Positions 54,157-63,031 of a DNA stretch of 64,000 nucleotides are shown one piece after another. The stretch's first letter is position 1; each line of letters starts with the position of its first letter. Under the pieces are notes generated by a model. That model did no database searches. It was given only the letters and a program-made list of their open reading frames with translations, and was not told the origin of the DNA. Source of the stretch: Pusillimonas sp. T2. Lineage in GTDB: Bacteria; Pseudomonadota; Gammaproteobacteria; Burkholderiales; Burkholderiaceae_B. Position numbers and translations under genes: made by a program. Location of the stretch: the NCBI RefSeq assembly GCF_002236805.1, contig NZ_NIQA01000003.1, positions 310,001-374,000 of the forward strand, given 5' to 3'.

Positions 54157-55665
54157 TTACTGAGGTACGTAAAAGCTGGTTTTTTCAGCAACGTTGCGCG
54201 GTGCAATTTCCGGGTTTAGGTCGGAAACGATAATTGAAATATCGTGCATGCCCGGCTGTACCTGACCGGCCGGCGCGCGCACGATAACCGGCACCAGTCG
54301 GTTGGCCGACCCCTCGACGTAAAAATAAGAGCGTTGTGCGTTTTCGGCCAGCGCAATCGATAACCCTGGCAGGCCATCAGCCCGCAACTGCAAGGTCAGC
54401 GGCGCCTCGCTGGTATTCATGATCTGCAAACGGTAAACGTTTTCTATCAGTCCGCCAGCCACTTCTCGGCCCAGCGCCCCACGGTCACGGATGACATCAA
54501 CCTTAAGCGTCTCGCGAACCACCAGCGCATACAAGAAGCCCGCCATAATGACAACCAGTAAGCCGATGTAGAACAGCACGCGCGGGCGAAACACGCGCTT
54601 GCGCGCTTCGGCTTGAGTCAAGCGTTCGGTGATTGCCGAGCCCGATGTATAACGTATCAGACCCTGCGGGTATTCCATTTTGTCCATCACCTGATCACAG
54701 GCATCGACACACGCCCCGCACCCTATGCACATATACTGCAGGCCGTCGCGAATATCGATGCCCGTGGGGCAAACCTGCACACACAGACTACAGTCGACGC
54801 AGTCGCCCATCCCGGCCTCTTTATGATCGATACGCCGCGAGCGCCCGCCGCGCGGCTCGCCTCGGACGTGGTCGTATGTGACCACAAAGGTATCGTCGTC
54901 GACCATAACGCTTTGAAACCGCGCATAAGGGCACATGTACTTGCACACGGCTTCGCGCATAAAGCCGGCATTACCCCACGTGGCAAAAGCGTAAAACACC
55001 ATCCAGAACCACTGCCAGGGCCCTAGCGACAGCGCCAAAAGGCCTGCGCCCAGCTCGCGGATAGGCGCAAAATAGCCAATAAACGTAAAACCCGTCCAGA
55101 AGGCAATAAGTACCCAGACCAGATGCTTGGCCGCTTTCAGCCTGAGTTTTCGCAGTGTCCAGGGTTGCTCATCGAGACGGATGCGCGCCAGGCGATCGCC
55201 CTCGATTTTGCGTTCGACCCACATGAAAATTTCGGTGTAGACGGTTTGAGGGCAGGCATACCCACAAAACAACCGACCTGCGATGGCGGTAAACAAAAAT
55301 AGCGACAACGCCGACAAGACCAGTAAAACGGCCAAATAAACGACGTCTTGCGGCCACAGCACCATGCCAAAAATGTAAAACTTCCGCGCCCCCAGATCGA
55401 ACAATACTGCCTGACGCCCACCCCACTCCAGCCAGGGCAGCCCGTAGAAAATGATCTGGGTAAAAAACACCATGATGATGCGCCAGCGGGCAAAAATACC
55501 GCTGACCGAACGCGGGTAAATTTTGCGACGCACATCGGCCAGCGCTTGCTCGACCTGGGGCGACGCCCCTTTGGACACCGTCGCCTCGACCCTGGGCGGC
55601 TGCCATGCCGGGATCGGCTGATCCCCGGTCAGGGGTTCAGTTGAGACGACGGGTTTCTTGTCCAT
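54157..55665 (-). CDS. ccoG: CcoG cytochrome c oxidase accessory protein
   Basis: This 502-residue membrane protein (RdxA/FixG type) has five predicted helices, two 4Fe-4S ferredoxin motifs CVDCSLCVQVCPTGIDIRDG and CIGCGACVDACDQVMD, and a C-terminal immunoglobulin-like domain. It reduces copper(II) to copper(I) for insertion into the cbb3 oxidase in concert with CcoI and SenC. It is conserved in full. It follows ccoP by eleven bases. Confidence 0.95.
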   Translation of the reverse strand: MDKKPVVSTEPLTGDQPIPAWQPPRVEATVSKGASPQVEQALADVRRKIYPRSVSGIFARWRIIMVFFTQIIFYGLPWLEWGGRQAVLFDLGARKFYIFGMVLWPQDVVYLAVLLVLSALSLFLFTAIAGRLFCGYACPQTVYTEIFMWVERKIEGDRLARIRLDEQPWTLRKLRLKAAKHLVWVLIAFWTGFTFIGYFAPIRELGAGLLALSLGPWQWFWMVFYAFATWGNAGFMREAVCKYMCPYARFQSVMVDDDTFVVTYDHVRGEPRGGRSRRIDHKEAGMGDCVDCSLCVQVCPTGIDIRDGLQYMCIGCGACVDACDQVMDKMEYPQGLIRYTSGSAITERLTQAEARKRVFRPRVLFYIGLLVVIMAGFLYALVVRETLKVDVIRDRGALGREVAGGLIENVYRLQIMNTSEAPLTLQLRADGLPGLSIALAENAQRSYFYVEGSANRLVPVIVRAPAGQVQPGMHDISIIVSDLNPEIAPRNVAEKTSFYVPQ

Positions 55666-55676
55666 GATGCTTCCGG

Positions 55677-56579
55677 TTAGTTATTAGACAAACCCCAGAC
55701 ATATGCTGTCAGCATACGGATCTGCTCTGGCGTCAGGATGCCCTCTTGTGCAGGCATCTGGTTGTTCCGACCGTTCATGATGGTTTGGACGATAGTTGCC
55801 GCCGAACTGCCGTATAGCCAAACGTCGTCGGTAAGGTTGGGCGCCCCCAGGGCCTGGTTGCCCTTGCCGTCAACCCCATGACATGCAGCACAGAACGTTT
55901 CGAAGCCACGCTTGCCGGGGACCACCATCAGCGGATCGCTGGCCAGCCCCGACAACGACCTGACATATTGTGCGATAGCTGCGGCCTCGTCGGGCTTAAC
56001 CTGGGCCGCCATGGGCGGCATGATGCCGTGACGGCCTTTGGTAATGGACTGCATGATTTGCTCGGGAGAGCCGCCGTACAGCCAATCGTTATCGGTCAGG
56101 TTGGGAAAGCTGGGCGCCCCCTTGGCGTCAGAGCCGTGGCACTGGGCACAGGCATTCAAGAACAGACGCTGACCGATCTCGCGGGCCTGCTGCTCTTTGG
56201 CGATCTCGGGAATCGACATGGCTTCGTAACGCTGATACACGGGCCGGATTTTTTCGGCCAGCTCGGCTTGCGCCTGCTTCACGGACTCGGCGGATGAGTA
56301 ATTCAGTATCCCCGGGAACGTGCCCAAGCCGGGGTACAAAACCAGATAGCCCAGGCTGAACACACAAAGCAAGACATAAAACACCGTCCACCAGCGCGGA
56401 ACGGGGTTGTTAAGTTCGGTTAGATTGCCATCCCAGACGTGGCCGGTATCGTCTACCTGCTTGACGTCTTTGCCAAGCCACCGACGTTGCGTAAACAAGA
56501 GCCAGACGCAAAAGGCGATACCCAGCAAGGTAACGCTGGTAATGAAATACCCCCAGAAACCACTGAAAAAGTCACTCAT
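55677..56579 (-). CDS. ccoP: Cytochrome cbb3 oxidase diheme subunit III
   Basis: Started at MSDFFSGFWG (ATG at 56579), overlapping the end of ccoQ by eight bases, the protein has 300 residues. Two membrane helices precede two c-type haem sites, CAQCHG and CAACHG. The N-terminal region NNPVPRWWTVFYVL is typical. It carries electrons to the catalytic subunit through two c-haems. Confidence 0.95.
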   Translation of the reverse strand: MSDFFSGFWGYFITSVTLLGIAFCVWLLFTQRRWLGKDVKQVDDTGHVWDGNLTELNNPVPRWWTVFYVLLCVFSLGYLVLYPGLGTFPGILNYSSAESVKQAQAELAEKIRPVYQRYEAMSIPEIAKEQQAREIGQRLFLNACAQCHGSDAKGAPSFPNLTDNDWLYGGSPEQIMQSITKGRHGIMPPMAAQVKPDEAAAIAQYVRSLSGLASDPLMVVPGKRGFETFCAACHGVDGKGNQALGAPNLTDDVWLYGSSAATIVQTIMNGRNNQMPAQEGILTPEQIRMLTAYVWGLSNN

Positions 56580-56775
56580 GAGAATCCCCTTTTGACTGAC
56601 GGCCCAACGGTGGCGTGCTGCCGTTGTCTTCGGTGGCAGCCTCATCGGGCAGCGCAAATGGCAGCATGGCCGCTTCTTCGTTGGCTTTGGCGCGACGCTT
56701 GGAAAACGCCCAGAACACAATGCCTATAAAGGTCACCAGTGCAATTAAAGTAACAATGCCGTTAAGAACGCCCAT
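56572..56775 (-). CDS. ccoQ: Cytochrome cbb3 oxidase subunit CcoQ
   Basis: This 67-residue protein has one helix followed by FWAFSKRRAKANEEAAMLPF, the standard CcoQ signature, and an acidic tail. It stabilises the interaction of ccoP with the core. It begins two bases after the ccoO stop codon. Confidence 0.88.
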   Translation of the reverse strand: MGVLNGIVTLIALVTFIGIVFWAFSKRRAKANEEAAMLPFALPDEAATEDNGSTPPLGRQSKGDSHE

Positions 56776-56777
56776 GA

Positions 56778-57437
56778 TCAGCGACTCCCTTCTGCCACGG
56801 CCTTGGCGGCAGCTTCGCGACCGGCAACGCCCAAACTCTGTAAATAAGCCACCATGGCATCTTCTTCGGTCTTACCTTTAAGTTGCGCCGGTGCCGCTTC
56901 GATTTGCTCATCGGTATAAGGCACGCCAAGCACACGCAGGGCGCGCATACGTGCCTGCACATCGACGCCTTCCACCTTGTTCTGGGCCAACCACGGGTAC
57001 GCCGGCATGTTCGACTCTTTGACCAGATCTCGGGGGTTACGCAAGTGCACACGGTGCCATTCGTCGGAATAACGACCGCCTACACGCGCCAGATCGGGCC
57101 CTGTGCGCTTGGAGCCCCACAAGAAGGGATGGTCGTACACGAACTCGCCCGCCAAAGAGTATGGGCCGTAACGCTGAACTTCGGATTGCAGCATACGGAT
57201 TTGCTGCGAGTGGCAACCGACGCAACCCTCACGAATGTAGAGGTCGCGCCCCACCAGTTGCAGGGCCTCGTAGGGCTTGACGCCCTCGGTAGGCTGCGTA
57301 GTGGAATGCTGGAAGAACAACGGGACGATCTGAACCAGACCGGCAATACTCACCACCAGAATACTTGCGATGATCATCCAGCCAATATTGGTTTCGAGGG
57401 TGTCGTGACTGAAAAATTTCTTTTTCTCGTTGGCCAT
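56778..57437 (-). CDS. ccoO: Cytochrome cbb3 oxidase monoheme subunit II
   Basis: This 219-residue protein has one N-terminal helix, then the c-type haem site CVGCHSQQ near residue 75 and the later [16 protein letters not shown] and NMPAYPWL. It is the first electron acceptor of the complex. It starts eleven bases after the ccoN stop codon. Confidence 0.94.
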   Translation of the reverse strand: MANEKKKFFSHDTLETNIGWMIIASILVVSIAGLVQIVPLFFQHSTTQPTEGVKPYEALQLVGRDLYIREGCVGCHSQQIRMLQSEVQRYGPYSLAGEFVYDHPFLWGSKRTGPDLARVGGRYSDEWHRVHLRNPRDLVKESNMPAYPWLAQNKVEGVDVQARMRALRVLGVPYTDEQIEAAPAQLKGKTEEDAMVAYLQSLGVAGREAAAKAVAEGSR

Positions 57438-57448
57438 GTTGTTTCTCC

Positions 57449-58954
57449 TTATGCCGATGCAGCGCCAGTCACGGCTTTGTCTGAAGCGGGCCCAACCAGC
57501 GCAGGATCAGTGCTGTCTGGGTTGTACAGATAAACCCGAGGATTTGGCCTGGGCTGGCCCACTACCGTTTTGAACGTGTTCCAGGCCATCAACAACATGC
57601 CCGACAAGAACATGATCCCACCCAGCAAGCGGATGAAATACAAGGGATAGGTTGCCTTGACCGACTCGACGAAGCTGTAGGTCAGCGTGCCGTCATCGCC
57701 GGTGGCGCGCCACATCAGGCCCTGCATGACACCCGCAACCCACATCGATGCGATATACAGCACAACACCAATGGTGGCGAGCCAGAAGTGCAGCTCGACC
57801 TGCTTCATGCTGGCCATTGCGGTGCGACCATACAAACGAGGGATAAGGTAATAAAGCGACCCGAAAATCGTCATGGATACCCAGCCCAGCGCACCCGAGT
57901 GCACGTGGCCGACTGTCCAGTCGGTGTAGTGCGACAGGGCGTTAACCGTGCGGATCGACATCATCGAACCTTCGAAGGTGGACATCCCGTAGAACGAGAG
58001 CCCCACCACCAAAAACTTGAGGATCGGGTCAGTGCGCAACTTGTACCAGGCGCCAGACAAAGTCATGATCCCGTTGATCATGCCGCCCCACGAGGGCGCC
58101 AGCAGAATCAAGGAAAACACCATACCCAGGGCTTGGGTCCAGTCGGGCAGCGAGGTGTAGTGCAGATGGTGAGGGCCGGCCCACATATAGGTAAATGCCA
58201 GTGCCCAGAAGTGCACAATCGACAGACGATAAGAGTAAATGGGGCGTTCGGCTTGCTTGGGCACAAAGTAATACATCATGCCCAAAAAGCTGGTGGTTAG
58301 GAAAAAGCCCACCGCATTATGACCGTACCACCACTGCACCATGGCATCTTGCACGCCCGCATAGGCCGAATACGATTTCCACATCGAAACCGGGATTTCG
58401 ATGTTATTGAAAATGTGCAAAATGGCGATGGTCAGAATGTACGAGCCAAAGAACCAGTTGGCCACGTAAATATGGCGCACACGGCGTTTGACAATCGTGC
58501 CAAAGAACACCACCGCGTAAGCCACCCAGACCAGGGTAATGAGGATGTCGATGGGCCATTCGTATTCGGCGTATTCTTTGGTGCTGGTGAAGCCCATGGG
58601 CAAGGTTAAAAAGCCCGCCAACAAACAGGCCTGCCAACCCCAAAATGTAAATGCCGCCAGCTTGTCGGAAAACAGCCTGACCTGACAAGTACGCTGCACC
58701 ACGTAATAAGACGTAGCGAACAGGGCAGTACCGCCAAACGCAAAAATGACGGTGTTGGTGTGCACCGGCCGCAAACGGCCATAGCTAAGCCATGGCGTAT
58801 TGAAATTGAGTTCCGGCCAGAAAAGCTGCGCCGCAATCAATACACCCACCGCCATGCCAATAACCCCCCAAAATATGGTCATGATGGTGAACTGCCGCAC
58901 CACACCATAATTGAAGGTCTCGGCCTGTTTCCCCAGCGTGCCGGAAGTGCCCAT
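57449..58954 (-). CDS. ccoN: Cytochrome cbb3 oxidase catalytic subunit I
   Basis: This 501-residue haem-copper oxidase has twelve helices, with low-spin and high-spin haem ligands and copper-B histidines visible as [36 protein letters not shown] and [12 protein letters not shown]. It reduces oxygen to water with high affinity in microaerobic conditions. It lies 44 bases after ccoS, a gap that may carry a secondary promoter. Confidence 0.97.
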   Translation of the reverse strand: MGTSGTLGKQAETFNYGVVRQFTIMTIFWGVIGMAVGVLIAAQLFWPELNFNTPWLSYGRLRPVHTNTVIFAFGGTALFATSYYVVQRTCQVRLFSDKLAAFTFWGWQACLLAGFLTLPMGFTSTKEYAEYEWPIDILITLVWVAYAVVFFGTIVKRRVRHIYVANWFFGSYILTIAILHIFNNIEIPVSMWKSYSAYAGVQDAMVQWWYGHNAVGFFLTTSFLGMMYYFVPKQAERPIYSYRLSIVHFWALAFTYMWAGPHHLHYTSLPDWTQALGMVFSLILLAPSWGGMINGIMTLSGAWYKLRTDPILKFLVVGLSFYGMSTFEGSMMSIRTVNALSHYTDWTVGHVHSGALGWVSMTIFGSLYYLIPRLYGRTAMASMKQVELHFWLATIGVVLYIASMWVAGVMQGLMWRATGDDGTLTYSFVESVKATYPLYFIRLLGGIMFLSGMLLMAWNTFKTVVGQPRPNPRVYLYNPDSTDPALVGPASDKAVTGAASA

Positions 58955-58998
58955 GAGAATCCCCTAGTTGCGAAAAGTAAAACGAATATTGTTGTTAA

Positions 58999-59184
58999 TT
59001 AAATTTTGTCGTCCGTCTGGCCGGCTTCGTCAGGCGGCGCAGTCGCATCATCATCTTCGAGAATTGACCGCGCAGCCTCGTCGGCATCGTCGAACTGGCC
59101 TGAAAAAATAGCCCACCAAAATGCAATACCGATGACAACCACCAAAACCAGCGAAATGGGCAATAACAAATACAACGCCCCCAT
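58999..59184 (-). CDS. ccoS: cbb3 oxidase maturation protein CcoS
   Basis: This 61-residue protein has a single helix and the CcoS signature GIAFWWAIFSGQFDDADEAA. CcoS is needed for haem insertion into the cbb3 oxidase. It starts nine bases after the CcoI-like gene. Confidence 0.93.
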   Translation of the reverse strand: MGALYLLLPISLVLVVVIGIAFWWAIFSGQFDDADEAARSILEDDDATAPPDEAGQTDDKI

Positions 59185-59193
59185 GGTATGGCC

Positions 59194-60171
59194 TTAACCC
59201 TGAACTGCAGCTGACAGCGGCAATACCGGCGGCACCGACATTCGTCGGTAAAGGCGCCAGGCATTGGCGGCAACAGCAAGCGATGACACCAGCATGGTGA
59301 TCGCGGCCAGCCAAGGCTGGACATAGCCCATGGCAGCCAACGGCGTCAACAACAGATGCCAGGCCATAGACCCGTAAAGACTTTGATTGGCGGTGCGACG
59401 GGCGGCCTCTACCAGAGCGTTGAGTTCGGCCGGGGTCAGGTCAGCGCGTTCGAGGGCGACGGCATGGGCGGCCGATACGGCCGTGGGTACCGACATGGCC
59501 AAAGCGCACGGGCAACTGATGACCAGTAAAGCCACTGTGACAGCCACCGCGTGTTCGGGCGCATAAGAAATCCAGATGGCGCCCACAACAAAAGCCAGAC
59601 CCAGTTGCGCAATGGTGAACCACAATGCAACGCGATCGGCCCCCACCGACATCAGTGCGCGGGCCGATTCGATGCGCTGATGAGCAGGCGCTGTTTGCCT
59701 GCCCGCCGGGCCAGCCGTCTGACGAGCGCAGAATTCGAGGTAGCGGGCCGTTAACAAAAAGGCCACAAACATGGTGACCGATTCGAAGTAGACCTCGCCT
59801 CGGTTGACCCAGGTTGCATAAGCGCTGGGAATGAACGCAGCCAGAATCCCCAGAGCGACAGGGACATCCATGCTGACCGACGCCTGGCGCAACCGCGAAA
59901 AAGCCCCCCGCCACACAGGCCAGGCGCAGTACAAGACGACAGGAACGGTCAGAACCAGGCTAAGCCAATTGAGCAGCACAATGGCCTCATCGAGGAACGA
60001 CAAGTCTTCGGGTGACATGGGCCGATGACGCACATAGCCCGGGAAGGCGAACATCATGACTTGCATCATGCCCAGCCAGGCCAGGCCCAGACGCGCAAGC
60101 ATATGACGCCGATCGTTGCGATCGGCATCGGACAGATTTTTAGGCGGTGCAAATAACGTCCAGGCTGACAT
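59194..60171 (-). CDS. CcoI-like P-type ATPase lacking its soluble domains
   Basis: This 325-residue frame resembles the FixI/CcoI copper ATPase but only in its membrane parts. Eight helices are visible: 27-46, 62-84, 101-121, 130-147, 181-203, 208-231 (with the copper motif SCPC at 219-222), 263-283 and 286-308. Missing are the N-terminal metal-binding domain, the actuator domain with TGE (expected after 147), and the whole phosphorylation/nucleotide part with DKTG (expected after 240). CcoI is ~750-830 residues. The reading frame is unbroken and both deletions fall at loops, so this does not look like random decay. Without the catalytic Asp it cannot be an ATPase. It heads the cco operon behind an FNR box. 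Confidence 0.85.
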   Translation of the reverse strand: MSAWTLFAPPKNLSDADRNDRRHMLARLGLAWLGMMQVMMFAFPGYVRHRPMSPEDLSFLDEAIVLLNWLSLVLTVPVVLYCAWPVWRGAFSRLRQASVSMDVPVALGILAAFIPSAYATWVNRGEVYFESVTMFVAFLLTARYLEFCARQTAGPAGRQTAPAHQRIESARALMSVGADRVALWFTIAQLGLAFVVGAIWISYAPEHAVAVTVALLVISCPCALAMSVPTAVSAAHAVALERADLTPAELNALVEAARRTANQSLYGSMAWHLLLTPLAAMGYVQPWLAAITMLVSSLAVAANAWRLYRRMSVPPVLPLSAAVQG

Positions 60172-60206
60172 GTTTAAAACTGTACATGAAAGATAGGTTT
60201 AGATGC

Positions 60207-60220
60207 TTGATCAAAATCAA
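60207..60220. promoter_or_regulatory. FNR box upstream of the cco operon
   Basis: TTGAT-CAAA-ATCAA matches the FNR consensus TTGAT-N4-ATCAA without a mismatch. Toward the CcoI-like gene a -10-like TACAGT lies at 60184-60179, which would place the site centre at about -41 from the start, the class II activating position. That implies a very short leader. On the other side TACAAT at 60228-60233 is a possible queF -10; there the box would overlap the promoter and could repress. Confidence 0.92.
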
Positions 60221-60283
60221 GACCCGCTACAATGCAAAAACTTCGGCCTATAGGGGCCTGATCACTGTTTTTATATTGTCACC

Positions 60284-61108
60284 ATGAGCCATTCCGACCT
60301 TGTTAACGCGCCGCTGGGCCATGACGTTGTCTACCCCACAACTTACGATGCCTCTTTGTTGTTCCCGATTGCGCGGGCCAACAACCGCGAAAGCCTGGGT
60401 AATCTACCCGCCTGGCATGGCGCAGATATCTGGACGGCCTACGAATTGTCGTGGCTAAACGCAAAAGGCAAGCCCGTTGTGGCCATGGGACGCTTTACCC
60501 TACCCCACAGCACGCCGTTTCTTATCGAGTCAAAATCTTTCAAGCTCTACCTGAACTCGTTCAACGAAACCCGCTTTGAAAGTATTGATGACGTCAAGAA
60601 GCTGATGCAAAAAGATCTGGATGCGGCCAGCGGCGGCGAAGTGCAGATCGAGATAGCGCCTTTACAAGCCGGGCTCGAGGTTTCTTGCCGCGCCATGGCG
60701 GGCGACAACATCGACGATATTGATGTAGACATTACCCGCTACCAGCCCGCCCCAGACTTGCTGCGGTGCAACCCAGAGCAAATCGTAACTGAAACACTGA
60801 CTTCCGACCTGCTGAAGTCAAACTGCCCTGTAACCGGCCAACCCGACTGGGGTAGCGTGCAAATAGAATATACGGGGCCCCAACTAGACCGCGCCGCCCT
60901 ACTGAAATATATCGTATCGCTGCGTCAGCACAACGAATTTCATGAGCACTGTGTCGAGAAAATGTACTGCGACCTTTGGCACCTGTGCAAACCCAGTGCA
61001 TTACAGGTTTATGCACGCTACACGCGCCGAGGCGGGCTAGACATCAACCCCTGGCGCAGCAGTCACCCAACGGCACAGGTTTCGGTGCAGCGCACACCGC
61101 GCCAATAA
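60284..61108 (+). CDS. queF: NADPH-dependent preQ0 reductase QueF
   Basis: This 274-residue protein is the long (YqcD-type) QueF with two T-fold halves. The catalytic segment SNCPVTGQPDW contains the active Cys, and EHCVE and ESKSFKLYLNSFNETRF are typical. It reduces 7-cyano-7-deazaguanine to 7-aminomethyl-7-deazaguanine in queuosine synthesis. No preQ1 riboswitch is seen in the 112-base leader. Divergent from the cco operon. Confidence 0.95.
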   Translation: MSHSDLVNAPLGHDVVYPTTYDASLLFPIARANNRESLGNLPAWHGADIWTAYELSWLNAKGKPVVAMGRFTLPHSTPFLIESKSFKLYLNSFNETRFESIDDVKKLMQKDLDAASGGEVQIEIAPLQAGLEVSCRAMAGDNIDDIDVDITRYQPAPDLLRCNPEQIVTETLTSDLLKSNCPVTGQPDWGSVQIEYTGPQLDRAALLKYIVSLRQHNEFHEHCVEKMYCDLWHLCKPSALQVYARYTRRGGLDINPWRSSHPTAQVSVQRTPRQ

Positions 61109-61135
61109 CTCCCGCTTTATTTTTAGCGCCGACGT

Positions 61136-62398
61136 TTAGCCGCTACGTGCTGCGGTCGAGCGGCCAATAACAAGGGCTGCTGCGGCCGCAATGACAAATG
61201 CCGCTGCACCGCCTATCCAGGGGCCTTTGACAAACCCCAGGTCGAGCATAATACCGAACGCAAGCGGCGCCAGCGATGCGCCGACATCCATGCCCGAGTA
61301 GACCAGGCCATAAACGGTGCCGGTGGCCCCTTTGGGCGTAATTTTTCGAATGAGCATATCGCGCGAAGGCGTGGACACACCGGCGCAAAACCCACCTATC
61401 GCCACAACCACCATGGCCATCCAGGGGGTGACAAGGCCCGAGGCCAACACCACGAGCAATACACCAGCTAGCACCAGTGACCCGGCAATAGTAAGTTCGG
61501 TACGCGGATTGGCACTGACCAAGAAGCCACCCGCGATCATGCCCAAGGCCGAGGCCAGCATATAGGCAGACAGCGCCGTACCGGCCAGAACGGCATCAAT
61601 ATCGTAGACATCGCCCAGCATGGGGATGCTGTAATTCTGAACCGCAGACAAAGACACGGACGTGAGCGCAAAAAAGAAAAACGCACCCCACAACGCCGGC
61701 TGCCGGGCCAACGTTGCCAAAGTTTGACCTACCGACTTGGACGCCAGCGACCCCTCTTTGTGCGCCTGACCGACCACGGTCTGTTCAACATTTTTACCCG
61801 CCAGCAATTCGCGGCCACGCCAAACAAACACCAAAACAATCGCTACCAGCACGCCGGCACCAATGGCCGCGACACGCCAGTTGGCCAGATAAATAAGCGC
61901 CGACATGAAGAGTGGCGTGAGTGCCCAGCCCAGGTTGCCCGTAAAGCCGTGGGTACTGAACGCATGACCCAATCGGCGCGCGCTGACCCGATGGTTCAGG
62001 ATAGAGTAATCAACGGGATGAAACACTGAGTTGCCAAACCCGCCGATGAGCGCCGCCAGCACCAACATGGCGTAACCATTAGCCAGCCCGATAAGCACGC
62101 CAGCCACCACAAAACTGGCCAGCCCGAAACGCAGCACGGGCGTAGGGCCGATGCGGTCGACAATAAACCCGGACGACGCCTGCCCGATGCCCGACGCCAC
62201 AAAGAAAATCGCCACCAGCAGGCCCAGTTGGCTGTAACTGAACCCGAACTCAGTATTCAGTGCAATGAATAATGTGGGAAAAACAAGCTGGAAAAAGTGC
62301 GAGCAAGAATGCGCCGCACCGATAAGCGTGATGATTTTCCAGTCGCGACGCTGAATTTGGGGCGAGTCGGCGAAATGCTCGACGGTTGTGGTGGTCAT
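61136..62398 (-). CDS. MFS transporter (fosmidomycin-resistance-like)
   Basis: This 420-residue protein has twelve helices and MFS features: GFIVDRIGPTPVLRFG in the loop between helices 2 and 3 and the fosmidomycin-resistance-like HPVDYSILNHRVSARRLGHAFSTHGFTGNLGWALTP. Members are proton antiporters or uniporters for varied small molecules, and the true substrate is unknown. It is convergent with queF. Confidence 0.88.
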   Translation of the reverse strand: MTTTTVEHFADSPQIQRRDWKIITLIGAAHSCSHFFQLVFPTLFIALNTEFGFSYSQLGLLVAIFFVASGIGQASSGFIVDRIGPTPVLRFGLASFVVAGVLIGLANGYAMLVLAALIGGFGNSVFHPVDYSILNHRVSARRLGHAFSTHGFTGNLGWALTPLFMSALIYLANWRVAAIGAGVLVAIVLVFVWRGRELLAGKNVEQTVVGQAHKEGSLASKSVGQTLATLARQPALWGAFFFFALTSVSLSAVQNYSIPMLGDVYDIDAVLAGTALSAYMLASALGMIAGGFLVSANPRTELTIAGSLVLAGVLLVVLASGLVTPWMAMVVVAIGGFCAGVSTPSRDMLIRKITPKGATGTVYGLVYSGMDVGASLAPLAFGIMLDLGFVKGPWIGGAAAFVIAAAAALVIGRSTAARSG

Positions 62399-62440
62399 GA
62401 CGTTAACTGAAACGATAAAAAATGATTGTGCTCGATCGGG

Positions 62441-63016
62441 TCATGCACCCGACTTGGCGCGAATTTGCGGCCAGGCACGGCGCAAGTAATAAAACATTGA
62501 CCATACCGTAAGAATGGCGGCCACAATAATCAGCACCTGGCCCGCCCAATGTAGTGGCAAGCCATACAAGGGTTGCCAGAATAGTAGACACGGTATGGCG
62601 ACCATTTGCGCTGCGGTTTTGAATTTACCCAACCAGTGCACGGCGACACTACCGCTCGCGCCGATTTTGGCCATCCATTCGCGCAGGGCCGAAATCGTGA
62701 TTTCGCGGCCAATGATGATCAGCGCAATAAACACGTCGACTCGCTGCAGGTCGAGCAAGACCAACAACGCCGCAGATACCATGAGCTTGTCGGCGACCGG
62801 ATCGAGAAAGGCGCCGAATGACGACGTTTGATTCCAGCGGCGCGCCAGCCAGCCATCGAACCAGTCGGTCAGGGCTGCGACAATGAACACGACCGCCGCA
62901 GCGGTATCGCGCATGGGTACCGACAGCCAGCTTTCGGGCACATAGTAAAACGCAACGAACAGCGGGATCATGACGATCCGCAGCCACGTCAGCATCATTG
63001 GGAAATTGGTCGGCAT
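62441..63016 (-). CDS. pgsA: Phosphatidylglycerophosphate synthase
   Basis: This 191-residue membrane protein carries the CDP-alcohol phosphotransferase motif DG-x2-AR-x8-G-x3-D-x3-D as DGWLARRWNQTSSFGAFLDPVAD. It makes phosphatidylglycerophosphate from CDP-diacylglycerol and glycerol-3-phosphate. It follows uvrC by 15 bases in the uvrC-pgsA order common to Proteobacteria. Confidence 0.95.
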   Translation of the reverse strand: MPTNFPMMLTWLRIVMIPLFVAFYYVPESWLSVPMRDTAAAVVFIVAALTDWFDGWLARRWNQTSSFGAFLDPVADKLMVSAALLVLLDLQRVDVFIALIIIGREITISALREWMAKIGASGSVAVHWLGKFKTAAQMVAIPCLLFWQPLYGLPLHWAGQVLIIVAAILTVWSMFYYLRRAWPQIRAKSGA

Positions 63017-63031
63017 AGGCTCAATACTAAC

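Noticed and set aside
60221-60283. Possible preQ1 riboswitch before queF
   Set aside because: No pseudoknot-forming hairpin with the A-rich tail was found; the leader is short and unstructured.
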